Part shown: positions 1-6,369 of the stretch, one piece after another
Layout: the number at the start of each line of letters is the position of its first letter
Numbering within the stretch: the first letter of the stretch is position 1
NCBI GenBank assembly: GCA_937988695.1
Contig: CALKHM010000077.1
Coordinates: 1 to 13,344 of the forward strand
Length of the DNA: 13,344 nt
Reading direction: 5' to 3'
Source: an uncultured Microbacterium sp.
GTDB taxonomy: Bacteria > Actinomycetota > Actinomycetes > Actinomycetales > Microbacteriaceae
Notes under the pieces: generated by a model
Seen by the model: the letters and a program-made list of their open reading frames with translations, nothing else
The model's database searches: none
Told to the model about the DNA's origin: nothing
Position numbers and translations under genes: made by a program

Positions 1-864
1 GCGGTGCCCGTCGGGGTCGCGCAGGTACAGGTAGAACGCGTTGGAGACGCCGTGGCGGCCAGGACCCCGCTCGATGCGATCCGACATCCGCAGGGCTCCG
101 AGGATGTCACAGATGGCAAGGATGTTGTGCTTCTCGTGCGTGGCGAACGCGACATGGTGCATGCGCGGACCGTCGCCGCCGGTCATCGCCGTGTCGTGCA
201 CGGTGGGCTTGCGGCGCATCCATGAGGCATACACGGTGCCGTCTTCGTCCTGGATGTCCTCGGTCACGCGGAAGCCGAGGTCCTGCATGAACTTTGTCGC
301 CCGCGGCACGTCGGGGGTCATCTGGTTGAAGTGGTCCAGGCGCACGAGCTCACCAGGTGTGTGCAGGTCGTAGCGCCAGCTCAGCCGCTCGACGTGTTCG
401 ACCTGGTGGAAGAACTCGTACGGGAAGCCGAGCGGGTCGACCACGCGCACCGAGTCGCCGATGCCCTTCGTGTAACCGTTCGGGTCGCGACGCACCTCAC
501 AGCCCAGCTCGGTGTAGAAGGCGACAGCTCGGTCGAGGTCCTCCGGCGTGCGCACGCGGAAAGAGAACGCGGCCACGGCGGCGACCGGGCCCTCGCGCAG
601 CACGAGATTGTGATGGATGAACTCCTCGGTCGTGCGCAGGTAGATCGTGCGGGAGTCCTCCTCGGTCACGTACAGCCCGAGCACGTCGACGTAGAAGTCG
701 CGTGAGCGCTTCAGATCGGTCACGACGATCTCCATGTACGCGCAGCGCAGGATGTCGGGGGCCGGCGAGGCGGGCGTCGGCACCGGGTCGGCTGCCTCGA
801 TCGGTGCCTCCTGGGACACGTAGAAGCCCGAAGAGGTCAGGGTCATGTCTTCGCGGTGGGTCAT
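1..864 (-). CDS. hpaD: 3,4-dihydroxyphenylacetate (homoprotocatechuate) 2,3-dioxygenase, 3' end off window
   Basis: Extradiol ring-cleaving dioxygenase that opens homoprotocatechuate to 5-carboxymethyl-2-hydroxymuconate semialdehyde, using a non-haem metal and O2 in the cytosol. 288 residues are visible and the frame runs off the left edge. The sequence closely resembles the Brevibacterium fuscum enzyme (about 365 aa) with roughly 23 extra N-terminal residues. Taking that offset, the known active-site residues fall in place: metal ligands His178 (RLDHFNQ) and His237 (MHHVAF), second-sphere Asn180, acid-base His223 (TVHDT), Trp215 and Tyr280. The third ligand, a Glu, would be residue 290, just past the edge. 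Two vicinal-oxygen-chelate modules begin near residues 40 and 172. The ATG at 864 has AAGGA 7 nt upstream; Met7 is an alternative start. It follows hpaE after 115 bp containing an inverted repeat. Family assignment is very secure. Confidence 0.96.
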   Translation of the reverse strand, partial: MTHREDMTLTSSGFYVSQEAPIEAADPVPTPASPAPDILRCAYMEIVVTDLKRSRDFYVDVLGLYVTEEDSRTIYLRTTEEFIHHNLVLREGPVAAVAAFSFRVRTPEDLDRAVAFYTELGCEVRRDPNGYTKGIGDSVRVVDPLGFPYEFFHQVEHVERLSWRYDLHTPGELVRLDHFNQMTPDVPRATKFMQDLGFRVTEDIQDEDGTVYASWMRRKPTVHDTAMTGGDGPRMHHVAFATHEKHNILAICDILGALRMSDRIERGPGRHGVSNAFYLYLRDPDGHR

Positions 865-903
865 GTCAGTGTCCTTGCTCTGTTCGTGTGGTTCTTGGGG
901 GCG

Positions 904-973
904 TTTCGACTCGCTGCGCTCGCTCAACGAGCGGAGCCGGTCGTTGAGCGAGCACCGAGGGCGCGAGTCGAGA
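904..973. repeat. Imperfect intergenic inverted repeat between hpaE and hpaD
   Basis: The left arm (904-930) and right arm (941-973) are inverted copies around a 10-nt loop. CTCGCTCAACGA at 919-930 pairs perfectly with 941-952, and CGACTCGC at 907-914 pairs with 963-970. The right arm carries about six extra bases between these blocks. From memory, similar elements of the CGACTCGCTGCGCTCGCTCAACGA type are common in intergenic DNA of Microbacterium and relatives. The transcript could form a strong hairpin that attenuates transcription or protects the hpaE message. There is no U-tract, so a classical terminator is not supported. Confidence 0.8.
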
Positions 974-979
974 TGACGG

Positions 980-2533
980 TCAGCGGGGGTCGGGGTCGTC
1001 GAGCTCGACCTCGGTGTGGTGCTCCTGCTTGCCGAAGGTCGGGTTGTGCACCTTGCCCAGCGTGATGTGCACGGCCTGCTGGTCCGTGTAGAAGTCGATG
1101 GAACGGTAGCCGCCCTCGTGTCCGAGACCCGAGGCCTTGACGCCGCCGAACGGGGTGCGCAGGTCGCGCACGTTGTTCGAGTTCAGCCACACCATGCCGG
1201 CCTCGATGGCCTGCGCGAAGTTGTGCGCGCGCTTGAGGTCGTTCGTCCACACGTAGGCGGCCAGCCCATACTTCACGCCGTTGGCAAGTGCCAGGGCCTC
1301 CTCGTCGGTGTCGAACGGGGTGATCGCCACGACCGGGCCGAAGATCTCCTCTTGGAAGATGCGGGCGTCGGGGGACACGTCGGCGAACACCGTCGGGGCG
1401 ACGAAGTTGCCCTCGGGGAAGCCCGCGGGCCGCCCGCCGCCGGCGACCAGGCGCCCCTCCGTCTTGCCGATCTCGACGTAGCTCATGACCTTCGCGTAGT
1501 GCTCGGGATGCACAAGTGCGCCCACCTCCGTCGACGGATCGTGCGGGTAGCCGACCTTCACACGCTTGGCCTGCGCGGCATACCGCTCGACGAACTCGTC
1601 GTAGATCGCGCGCTCGACGAGGATGCGGCTGCCTGCCGTGCAGCGCTCGCCGTTCAGCGAGAACACGCCGAAGATCGTCGCGTCGATGGCGGCTTCGAGG
1701 TCGGCGTCGGCGAACACGACCGCCGGCGACTTGCCGCCGAGCTCCATCGACAGGCCCTTCAAGAACGGGGCGGCGTTGCCGAAGATGAGCTGACCGGTGC
1801 TGCTCTCGCCGGTGAAGGAGATCAGCGGCACGTCGGGATGCCTGACCAGGGCATCACCGGCATCCTCACCCAGCCCGTTCACGAGGTTGAACACGCCCGT
1901 GGGCAGCCCTGCCTCTTCGAAGATGCCCGCCCACAGTGACGCCGACAGCGGGGTGAACTCGGCAGGCTTGAGCACGACGGTGTTGCCGGTGGCAAGGGCG
2001 GGTCCCAGCTTCCACGACTCGAGCATGAACGGCGTGTTCCACGGTGTGATCAGGCCCGCGACGCCGATCGGCTTGCGGTTGACGTAGTTGATCTGGCGGC
2101 CGGGCACCTTGAACGTGTCGTCGGCCTGCGCGACGATCAGGTCGGCGAAGAAGCGGAAGTTCTCCGCGGCCCGGCGGGCCTGGCCGAGCGCCTGCGTGAT
2201 CGGCAGGCCCGAGTCGAACGACTCGAGCTCGGCCAGGCGTGCGTCACGCGATTCAACGATGTCGGCGATGCGATGCAGCACACGCGAGCGCTCGCGCGGC
2301 AGCATCCGGGGCCAGGGCCCCTCGGCGAACGCGCGTCGGGCGGCGGCCACTGCCCGATCGACGTCGGCCCTCTTACCTGCGGCGGCCTGCAGGTAGACCT
2401 CGTTCGAGACCGGGTCGAGCACGTCGAACGTGTCGCCGTCGATCGAGTCGACGGCCTCGCCGTCGATGTAATGCGGGATGCGGGTGGGCAGGTCGGCGGG
2501 GATGTGCCGAGTGTTCACGGCGGTGTCGGTCAT
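980..2533 (-). CDS. hpaE: 5-carboxymethyl-2-hydroxymuconate semialdehyde dehydrogenase
   Basis: NAD-dependent aldehyde dehydrogenase that oxidises the HpaD ring-cleavage product to 5-carboxymethyl-2-hydroxymuconate. At 517 residues it has the usual length. ALDH hallmarks are in order: oxyanion Asn166 in PWNTPF, cofactor Lys189 in VLKPAEFTP, the Rossmann motif FTGESSTG at 240-247, general-base Glu264 in MELGGKSP, and catalytic Cys298 in NGERCTAGS. Substrate identity rests on high similarity to HpaE-type enzymes and the adjacent hpaD. The start at 2533 is chosen over an in-frame ATG at 2563 because GGAGGA lies just upstream of 2533, and the longer form would overlap the regulator gene by 14 nt. 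The regulator stop is 16 nt upstream, so the genes are almost certainly co-transcribed. Confidence 0.95.
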   Translation of the reverse strand: MTDTAVNTRHIPADLPTRIPHYIDGEAVDSIDGDTFDVLDPVSNEVYLQAAAGKRADVDRAVAAARRAFAEGPWPRMLPRERSRVLHRIADIVESRDARLAELESFDSGLPITQALGQARRAAENFRFFADLIVAQADDTFKVPGRQINYVNRKPIGVAGLITPWNTPFMLESWKLGPALATGNTVVLKPAEFTPLSASLWAGIFEEAGLPTGVFNLVNGLGEDAGDALVRHPDVPLISFTGESSTGQLIFGNAAPFLKGLSMELGGKSPAVVFADADLEAAIDATIFGVFSLNGERCTAGSRILVERAIYDEFVERYAAQAKRVKVGYPHDPSTEVGALVHPEHYAKVMSYVEIGKTEGRLVAGGGRPAGFPEGNFVAPTVFADVSPDARIFQEEIFGPVVAITPFDTDEEALALANGVKYGLAAYVWTNDLKRAHNFAQAIEAGMVWLNSNNVRDLRTPFGGVKASGLGHEGGYRSIDFYTDQQAVHITLGKVHNPTFGKQEHHTEVELDDPDPR

Positions 2534-2536
2534 GAT

Positions 2537-2542
2537 TCCTCC
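2537..2542 (-). promoter_or_regulatory. Ribosome binding site deciding the hpaE start
   Basis: The minus strand reads CCGGAGGAATCATG. GGAGGA sits 3 nt before the ATG at 2533, close but otherwise near-consensus. It lies in the short gap after the GntR stop codon and argues against the longer start at 2563. Confidence 0.75.
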
Positions 2543-2549
2543 GGAGGGG

Positions 2550-3221
2550 TCAGCGGTGGGCATGGTGGCGCGCGGCGACGAACTGGTCCATCGTGCGCCA
2601 GCGGTGGGTGCGGGCGGCCAGCTCGATCTCCAGCGCGGGGGCGTCCGACTCGATCAGCCGGAGGATCTCGTCGTGCTCGTCGACCGATCCGGCGGCGCGT
2701 TCGGGGATGTACGCGAACGTCGAGTCGCGCACGCTGGGCAGCCGCCGCCAGCCGCGGTGCACGAGGTCGAGGATGTGCGGGTTCGGGCACGACTCGTACA
2801 GCGCCGCGTGGAACAGCTGGTTCAGGCGGGTGAACTCGTGCGGATCGAAGTGCTCGATGAGCCGGCGCAGCCGATCGTTCAGCGACCGGGCGCGCGCGAG
2901 GTCGTCCGCGGTGAGCAGGGGAGCGGCCAGCGCGATCGCCGACCCCTCGACCAGCCCCAGGGTCTGCATCGTGTAGACGTACTCGCTCTCGTCGGGCACG
3001 GCCACGCGCGCCCCCACGTTGCGCTCGAACGTCACGAAGCCCTCGGCCTCCAGACGCCGGATGGCCTCACGAACCGGCACCACGCTCATATCGAGCTCGT
3101 CGGCGATCGTGCCGAGCACGAGCCGGTAGCCCGGCGTGTACTGGTGGTTCACGATCCGGTCGTGGATGTACGCGTACGCCTGCTCGGACTTGCTGATCGT
3201 GGGCGAGACCGTGGTGCTCAT
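2550..3221 (-). CDS. GntR family transcriptional regulator, FadR/FCD subfamily
   Basis: A 223-residue DNA-binding regulator. Residues 14-76 form the GntR winged helix (recognition region VPVREAIRRLEAEGFV, then the wing). Residues about 85-215 form the all-helical FCD ligand-binding domain. Candidate FCD metal ligands are Asn134 and His138 (NQLFH), His183 (DEHDEIL) and His206 (RTHRW); Asn replaces the more common Asp at the first position. Its ATG overlaps the stop of the preceding FAH-RraA gene by 4 nt (ATGA), which suggests translational coupling. Position inside the homoprotocatechuate operon suggests that it senses 4-hydroxyphenylacetate, homoprotocatechuate or a pathway intermediate. It probably represses the operon through the GTATAC-centred palindrome at 4760-4771. 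Family is certain; ligand and operator are inference. Confidence 0.93.
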   Translation of the reverse strand: MSTTVSPTISKSEQAYAYIHDRIVNHQYTPGYRLVLGTIADELDMSVVPVREAIRRLEAEGFVTFERNVGARVAVPDESEYVYTMQTLGLVEGSAIALAAPLLTADDLARARSLNDRLRRLIEHFDPHEFTRLNQLFHAALYESCPNPHILDLVHRGWRRLPSVRDSTFAYIPERAAGSVDEHDEILRLIESDAPALEIELAARTHRWRTMDQFVAARHHAHR

Positions 3222-4729
3222 GGCCGTGGTTCAGGGTCCTGGTCGTGCTCGGCGGCGTACCGGGCCCGCCACTGCGCGTTCATCGGGAACAGCCCCTCGA
3301 TCCGCTCGCCCTCGGCGACGCGCGCGGCGATCCAGCCGTCCTTGTCCTCCTGGGCCAGCGCGGCGTCGACGACCTCTTCGACGAGAGCCGGCGGGATGAC
3401 GATCACGCCGTCGCTGTCGCCGACGATGACGTCCCCCGGCTGCACGGCCGTGCAGCCGCATCCGATCGTGATGTCGTGGTCCCAGGCGACGTGCCGGCGC
3501 CCGAGGACGGCGGGATGTGCTCCCTGCGAGAAGACCGGGATGCCGACAGCCGAGACGGCGTCGTAGTCGCGCACGGCCCCATCGGTGACGATGCCGGCGG
3601 CACCGGCGGCGTGCGCCCGGATCGCGAGGATGTCGCCGAGCGTTCCCGCGGCCCGGTCGCCACGCGCCTCGATGACGATGACCTCGCCCGGGTGCACGGT
3701 GTCGAACGCCTGCTTCTGCGGGTTGTGTCCGCCGCCGTGGGCTGCGAACAGGTCTTCGCGACCGGGGATGAAGCGCAGCGTGCGGGCGGTTCCGACGAGC
3801 TTGGCCTCGGGGTGCATGGGCTGCACGCCGTCGACGAACACGTTGTTCAGCCCGCGCTTGCGCAGCTGCGCGGACAGTCCCGCCGTCGGTGCCAGCTCGA
3901 GCTTGGCGCGCAGCTCAGGCGTGAGTGTGAAGGCGGGCGTGAGGCCCGCCGCCTCGCGCGAGCCCCAGGCGTCTTCGCGTTGGCCGTCGTCGGCGGACGG
4001 GAGCGACCCGAGGCTCGCGTCGAAGTCCGTCTCACCCTGCACCACCGTGGTGATGAGGCGTCCCGAGCTGGGGGCGCCGGGGGCGAACGGGGCGTCCACC
4101 TCGACCTCGACGACGTCGCCGGGAACCACCACCGACGATCCGGCCGGCGTGCCGGTGAGGATCACGTCGCCGGGCTCGAGGGTGAAGTGCTGCGACAGGT
4201 CCGCCACGAACTGCGCGAGCGGGAAGAGCAGCCCGGCGCTGCTGTCGTCCTGCGCGAGCGCTCCGTTCACCCAGGTGCGCAGGCGCAGCGCGGCGGGGTC
4301 GACCGCGCGCGCGTCGATGAGCGTCGCCCCGATCGGGGTGTATCCGTCGCCGCCCTTCGAGCGCACGTTGGAGCCTTTGTCGTTCGCGCGCAGGTCGTAC
4401 ACGCCGAAGTCGTTCGCCGCGGTGACCCAGCCGACGTGGTCCCATGCCTCGGCGAGATCGACATGCCGGGCCGGAGTGCCGATCACCAACGCGATCTCGC
4501 CCTCGAAGGCGAGCAGCTCGGTGCCCGCGGGGCGCACGATCTGTGATCCGGAGGCGGTGACCGAGCTGGAGGGCTTGAAGAAGTACGAAGGGGATGCCGG
4601 CCGTCTGCCGCGCTGGTCGGCGCGTGAGGCGTAGCTGAGGTGGATCGCGATGATCTTGCCAGGACGTCCGGGAAGGCTCGCGAACCGCGGGTCTGCGGCA
4701 TCCGTCGTCGACGTGGTGTCCATGCTCAT
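3218..4729 (-). CDS. Fusion of fumarylacetoacetate hydrolase (HpcE/HpaG-like) and RraA-like aldolase domains
   Basis: A 503-residue two-domain protein. Residues about 20-232 are an FAH-family domain with the acidic metal site Glu76/Glu78 (FEGEIALVIG) and Asp107 (AANDFG), followed by KGGDGYTPIG and ILTGTPAG. Relatives act as decarboxylases/isomerases in this pathway. After a linker (about 233-270), residues 270-490 are an RraA/HMG-aldolase-like domain with GDILAIRAH and DGAVRDYD; Arg387/Asp388 match the substrate- and metal-binding pair of class II HMG/CHA aldolases. Canonical HpaG is instead a duplicated FAH protein. The start is 4729 with GAGGGGG upstream; 4723 is an alternative. A longer ORF start at 4813 would place the promoter and palindrome inside the gene, so it is rejected. 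Likely role: the 5-carboxymethyl-2-hydroxymuconate-derived steps, perhaps including the final aldol cleavage. Domains are secure; exact reactions are inference. Confidence 0.88.
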   Translation of the reverse strand: MSMDTTSTTDAADPRFASLPGRPGKIIAIHLSYASRADQRGRRPASPSYFFKPSSSVTASGSQIVRPAGTELLAFEGEIALVIGTPARHVDLAEAWDHVGWVTAANDFGVYDLRANDKGSNVRSKGGDGYTPIGATLIDARAVDPAALRLRTWVNGALAQDDSSAGLLFPLAQFVADLSQHFTLEPGDVILTGTPAGSSVVVPGDVVEVEVDAPFAPGAPSSGRLITTVVQGETDFDASLGSLPSADDGQREDAWGSREAAGLTPAFTLTPELRAKLELAPTAGLSAQLRKRGLNNVFVDGVQPMHPEAKLVGTARTLRFIPGREDLFAAHGGGHNPQKQAFDTVHPGEVIVIEARGDRAAGTLGDILAIRAHAAGAAGIVTDGAVRDYDAVSAVGIPVFSQGAHPAVLGRRHVAWDHDITIGCGCTAVQPGDVIVGDSDGVIVIPPALVEEVVDAALAQEDKDGWIAARVAEGERIEGLFPMNAQWRARYAAEHDQDPEPRP

Positions 4730-4759
4730 GAGCCCCCTCGCCCTGATGTTGTATCTGAA

Positions 4760-4771
4760 ATCGTATACGAT
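4760..4771. promoter_or_regulatory. Perfect 12-bp palindrome, probable GntR operator
   Basis: ATCGTATACGAT is identical on both strands and lies 31 bp upstream of the FAH-RraA start. FadR/FCD-type GntR proteins typically bind short palindromes with a GT...AC core, and this one has GTATAC. It overlaps the proposed -10 box, so binding would block RNA polymerase. The obvious ligand is the GntR protein encoded as the second gene of the operon. Confidence 0.75.
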
Positions 4772-4788
4772 CAACCGGGCGCCGGCAA
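4760..4788 (-). promoter_or_regulatory. Predicted sigma-70-type promoter of the homoprotocatechuate operon
   Basis: On the minus strand, TTGCCG (4783-4788) is separated by 17 nt from TACGAT (4760-4765); each matches the consensus at four of six positions. A transcript would begin near 4753, giving a leader of about 24 nt. The region is the only AT-rich stretch between the two operons. The -10 lies inside the 12-bp palindrome. Spacing and context are good, but the hexamers are weak matches and no start site is measured here. Confidence 0.55.
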
Positions 4789-4828
4789 GGGGTGTCCCTG
4801 GCGGGGCGGGCACCGACGGACGCGACGG

Positions 4829-5611
4829 TCAGCGCTGGGCCGACGCGCGCGACCTCACCGCGTGGACCAGCCCGTAGGTCGCCAGGAAGCCGGCGAGCCC
4901 CGTAAGGCCTGCGACGTCGGCGCCGGTGCCGCACGTCGTGCCACCGGCGGCACCCATGGCCAGTGTGACGATGCTCGTCGCGGCCGCTGCCAGGGCGAGC
5001 ACCGCCACCGGGGCCACCGAGGCGAGCAGTCCGAAGACGATGGCCGCACCGACCACGGCCCATCCCTGCCACGAGTCGTCGCCGAGCAGCCAGACGCCGA
5101 GGGGACCGGCGATGAACGTCAGCACCTGCAGCACGGCGAACGGCGCGAGCAGCCCGAGCCGGGGCTGCCGGCGGCGGAAGACGCTCGGCAGCGCGCCGAG
5201 CGCCGTGCACAGCGCCAATACGAGGATTCCCGCGATGCGGACCGGCAGCGACACTCCCGTGCACGTGCTGTCCTGGATCAGCGAGGCCACATCGGCGTAG
5301 ATGCCCAGCAGGTACAGCGCCTGGAAGCCGGCGCCGACCACGATCCCCTTCGTTCGTGCCAACAGCGCGCACAGCATGTCCGCGATCAGGCATCCCGCCA
5401 GGCCGGCCGCCGGCGACTGCTCGAGGAACGCGATGGCGGCGAGCGTGCCGACGATGCCACGCGGAAGCCCGCGGGCGTTCTCTGGATCGATCAGCCCGGC
5501 TAGTCCTCGCGTGGTTCTGGGAGTGTAGCCGTCCCGGCGCATCCCCGGCACCATCAGCAGCAGGATGCCGACCAGGAAGGCCAGCACGAGGAGCGGCGCG
5601 AGGTACGTCAT
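4829..5611 (-). CDS. Polytopic integral membrane protein of unknown function
   Basis: A 260-residue hydrophobic protein whose family I do not recognise. About seven to eight membrane segments are visible, around residues 4-22, 52-85 (possibly two), 90-110, 123-143, 151-178, 183-200, 200-220 and 232-250. The longest soluble stretch, residues 23-50, is basic and polar, and Arg-rich turns occur at 146-151 and at the C-terminus. Four cysteines lie in or near membrane segments, and another two (residues 117 and 227) lie in short loops. No catalytic motif is seen. Its ATG shares one base with the PP2C stop (TGATG), so it is the last gene of the kinase/phosphatase operon. A longer in-frame ORF reaching 6163 is an out-of-frame shadow of PP2C with no homologous sequence. 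Channel, transporter or sensor roles are all possible; none is supported by a motif. Confidence 0.82.
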   Translation of the reverse strand: MTYLAPLLVLAFLVGILLLMVPGMRRDGYTPRTTRGLAGLIDPENARGLPRGIVGTLAAIAFLEQSPAAGLAGCLIADMLCALLARTKGIVVGAGFQALYLLGIYADVASLIQDSTCTGVSLPVRIAGILVLALCTALGALPSVFRRRQPRLGLLAPFAVLQVLTFIAGPLGVWLLGDDSWQGWAVVGAAIVFGLLASVAPVAVLALAAAATSIVTLAMGAAGGTTCGTGADVAGLTGLAGFLATYGLVHAVRSRASAQR

Positions 5612-6369
5612 CACTGCTGCCGACGCGCCGCCGGCTGGATGTCGGCGACGATCACGCTGACATTGTCGGGCGCACCGGCCGCGAGCGTTGCGGACACGAG
5701 GGATGCCGCGCATGCGGCCGTGTCGCCGGCTTCCAGCACGCTCGCGATCTGCGGGCGCGACAGCACGGCCAGACCGTCGCTGGCGAGCAGGAAGCGCTGC
5801 GGCCCGGATGCCGACCACGGCGCCGCGAACCAGTGTGCGTCGATGCGCTGCGCGCCTCCACCGCCGATCGATTGGGTGAGCACGGTGCGCGTGGGATCCC
5901 GACGGCTCGGGCCGGCGTCGTCCATCGACAGGAGGCCGAGCGCGCCCTCGCTGAGCCGGTAGGCGCGACAGTCGCCGACGTTGCAGACGCCGAAGCCGTC
6001 GGCATCCAGTACGAGCGCGACGAACGCGGCACCCATGTCGGGCAGGCCGACCCCGGCACCGGCGCCCGAGACGGTGTCGTGCGTACGCTGTGCGAGCGCG
6101 TCGGCGGTGTGCGCGTCGTGCACCGTGCCGGCCGTGCGGACCAGTGCCTGCGCGGTGATCCACGCCGCGAGCTCGCCGCCGCGGTACCCGCCCATGCCGT
6201 CGACGACGGCCACCGCGACCGGACGGTCAAGACTCTGCTCGAGCTCCGGCGAACGGGTGTCGTCTGCACCGGACGCCCAGCCGTCGAGCACGACGACGTC
6301 CTGGTTGTCCGCACGCACCAGACCGCGGTGCGTCGCCGCGGTGATGCGGACCGCCGGAACGCCGGTCAT
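5611..6369 (-). CDS. PP2C-family protein serine/threonine phosphatase
   Basis: A 252-residue Mg/Mn-dependent phosphatase, essentially a bare PP2C catalytic domain with no membrane segment. Motifs appear in order: RADNQD at 19-24 (Gln where most family members have Glu; the metal-binding Asp24 is kept), DGMGG at 57-61, NVGDCRAYRL at 130-139, LLASDGL at 194-200, and APDNVSVIV at 233-241 with the late metal-binding Asp235. All key metal Asp residues are present, so it should be active. It is expected to reverse phosphorylation by the upstream kinase. The ATG at 6369 overlaps the kinase stop by 4 nt (ATGA). The longer ORF to 6492 adds an Arg-rich shadow segment and is rejected. Assignment is very secure; the substrate is inferred from operon context. 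Confidence 0.94.
   Translation of the reverse strand: MTGVPAVRITAATHRGLVRADNQDVVVLDGWASGADDTRSPELEQSLDRPVAVAVVDGMGGYRGGELAAWITAQALVRTAGTVHDAHTADALAQRTHDTVSGAGAGVGLPDMGAAFVALVLDADGFGVCNVGDCRAYRLSEGALGLLSMDDAGPSRRDPTRTVLTQSIGGGGAQRIDAHWFAAPWSASGPQRFLLASDGLAVLSRPQIASVLEAGDTAACAASLVSATLAAGAPDNVSVIVADIQPAARRQQ

Noticed and set aside
1016..1939. 307-residue plus-strand ORF opposite hpaE
   Set aside because: Antisense to the catalytic core of a well-conserved dehydrogenase; no motif or initiation signal.
3245..4546. 433-residue plus-strand ORF opposite the FAH-RraA gene
   Set aside because: Shadow of a gene with clear domains; no recognisable domain of its own and it is Arg/Gly/Val-rich.
4730..4828. 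Search for an intrinsic terminator of the signalling operon
   Set aside because: Some GC-rich self-complementarity exists, but there is no convincing stem-loop with a U-tract, so none is annotated; read-through into the catabolic operon cannot be excluded.
5612..6163. N-terminal extension of the membrane-protein ORF up to 6163
   Set aside because: This part is an Arg-rich out-of-frame reading of the PP2C gene; the hydrophobic protein begins cleanly at the ATG overlapping the PP2C stop.
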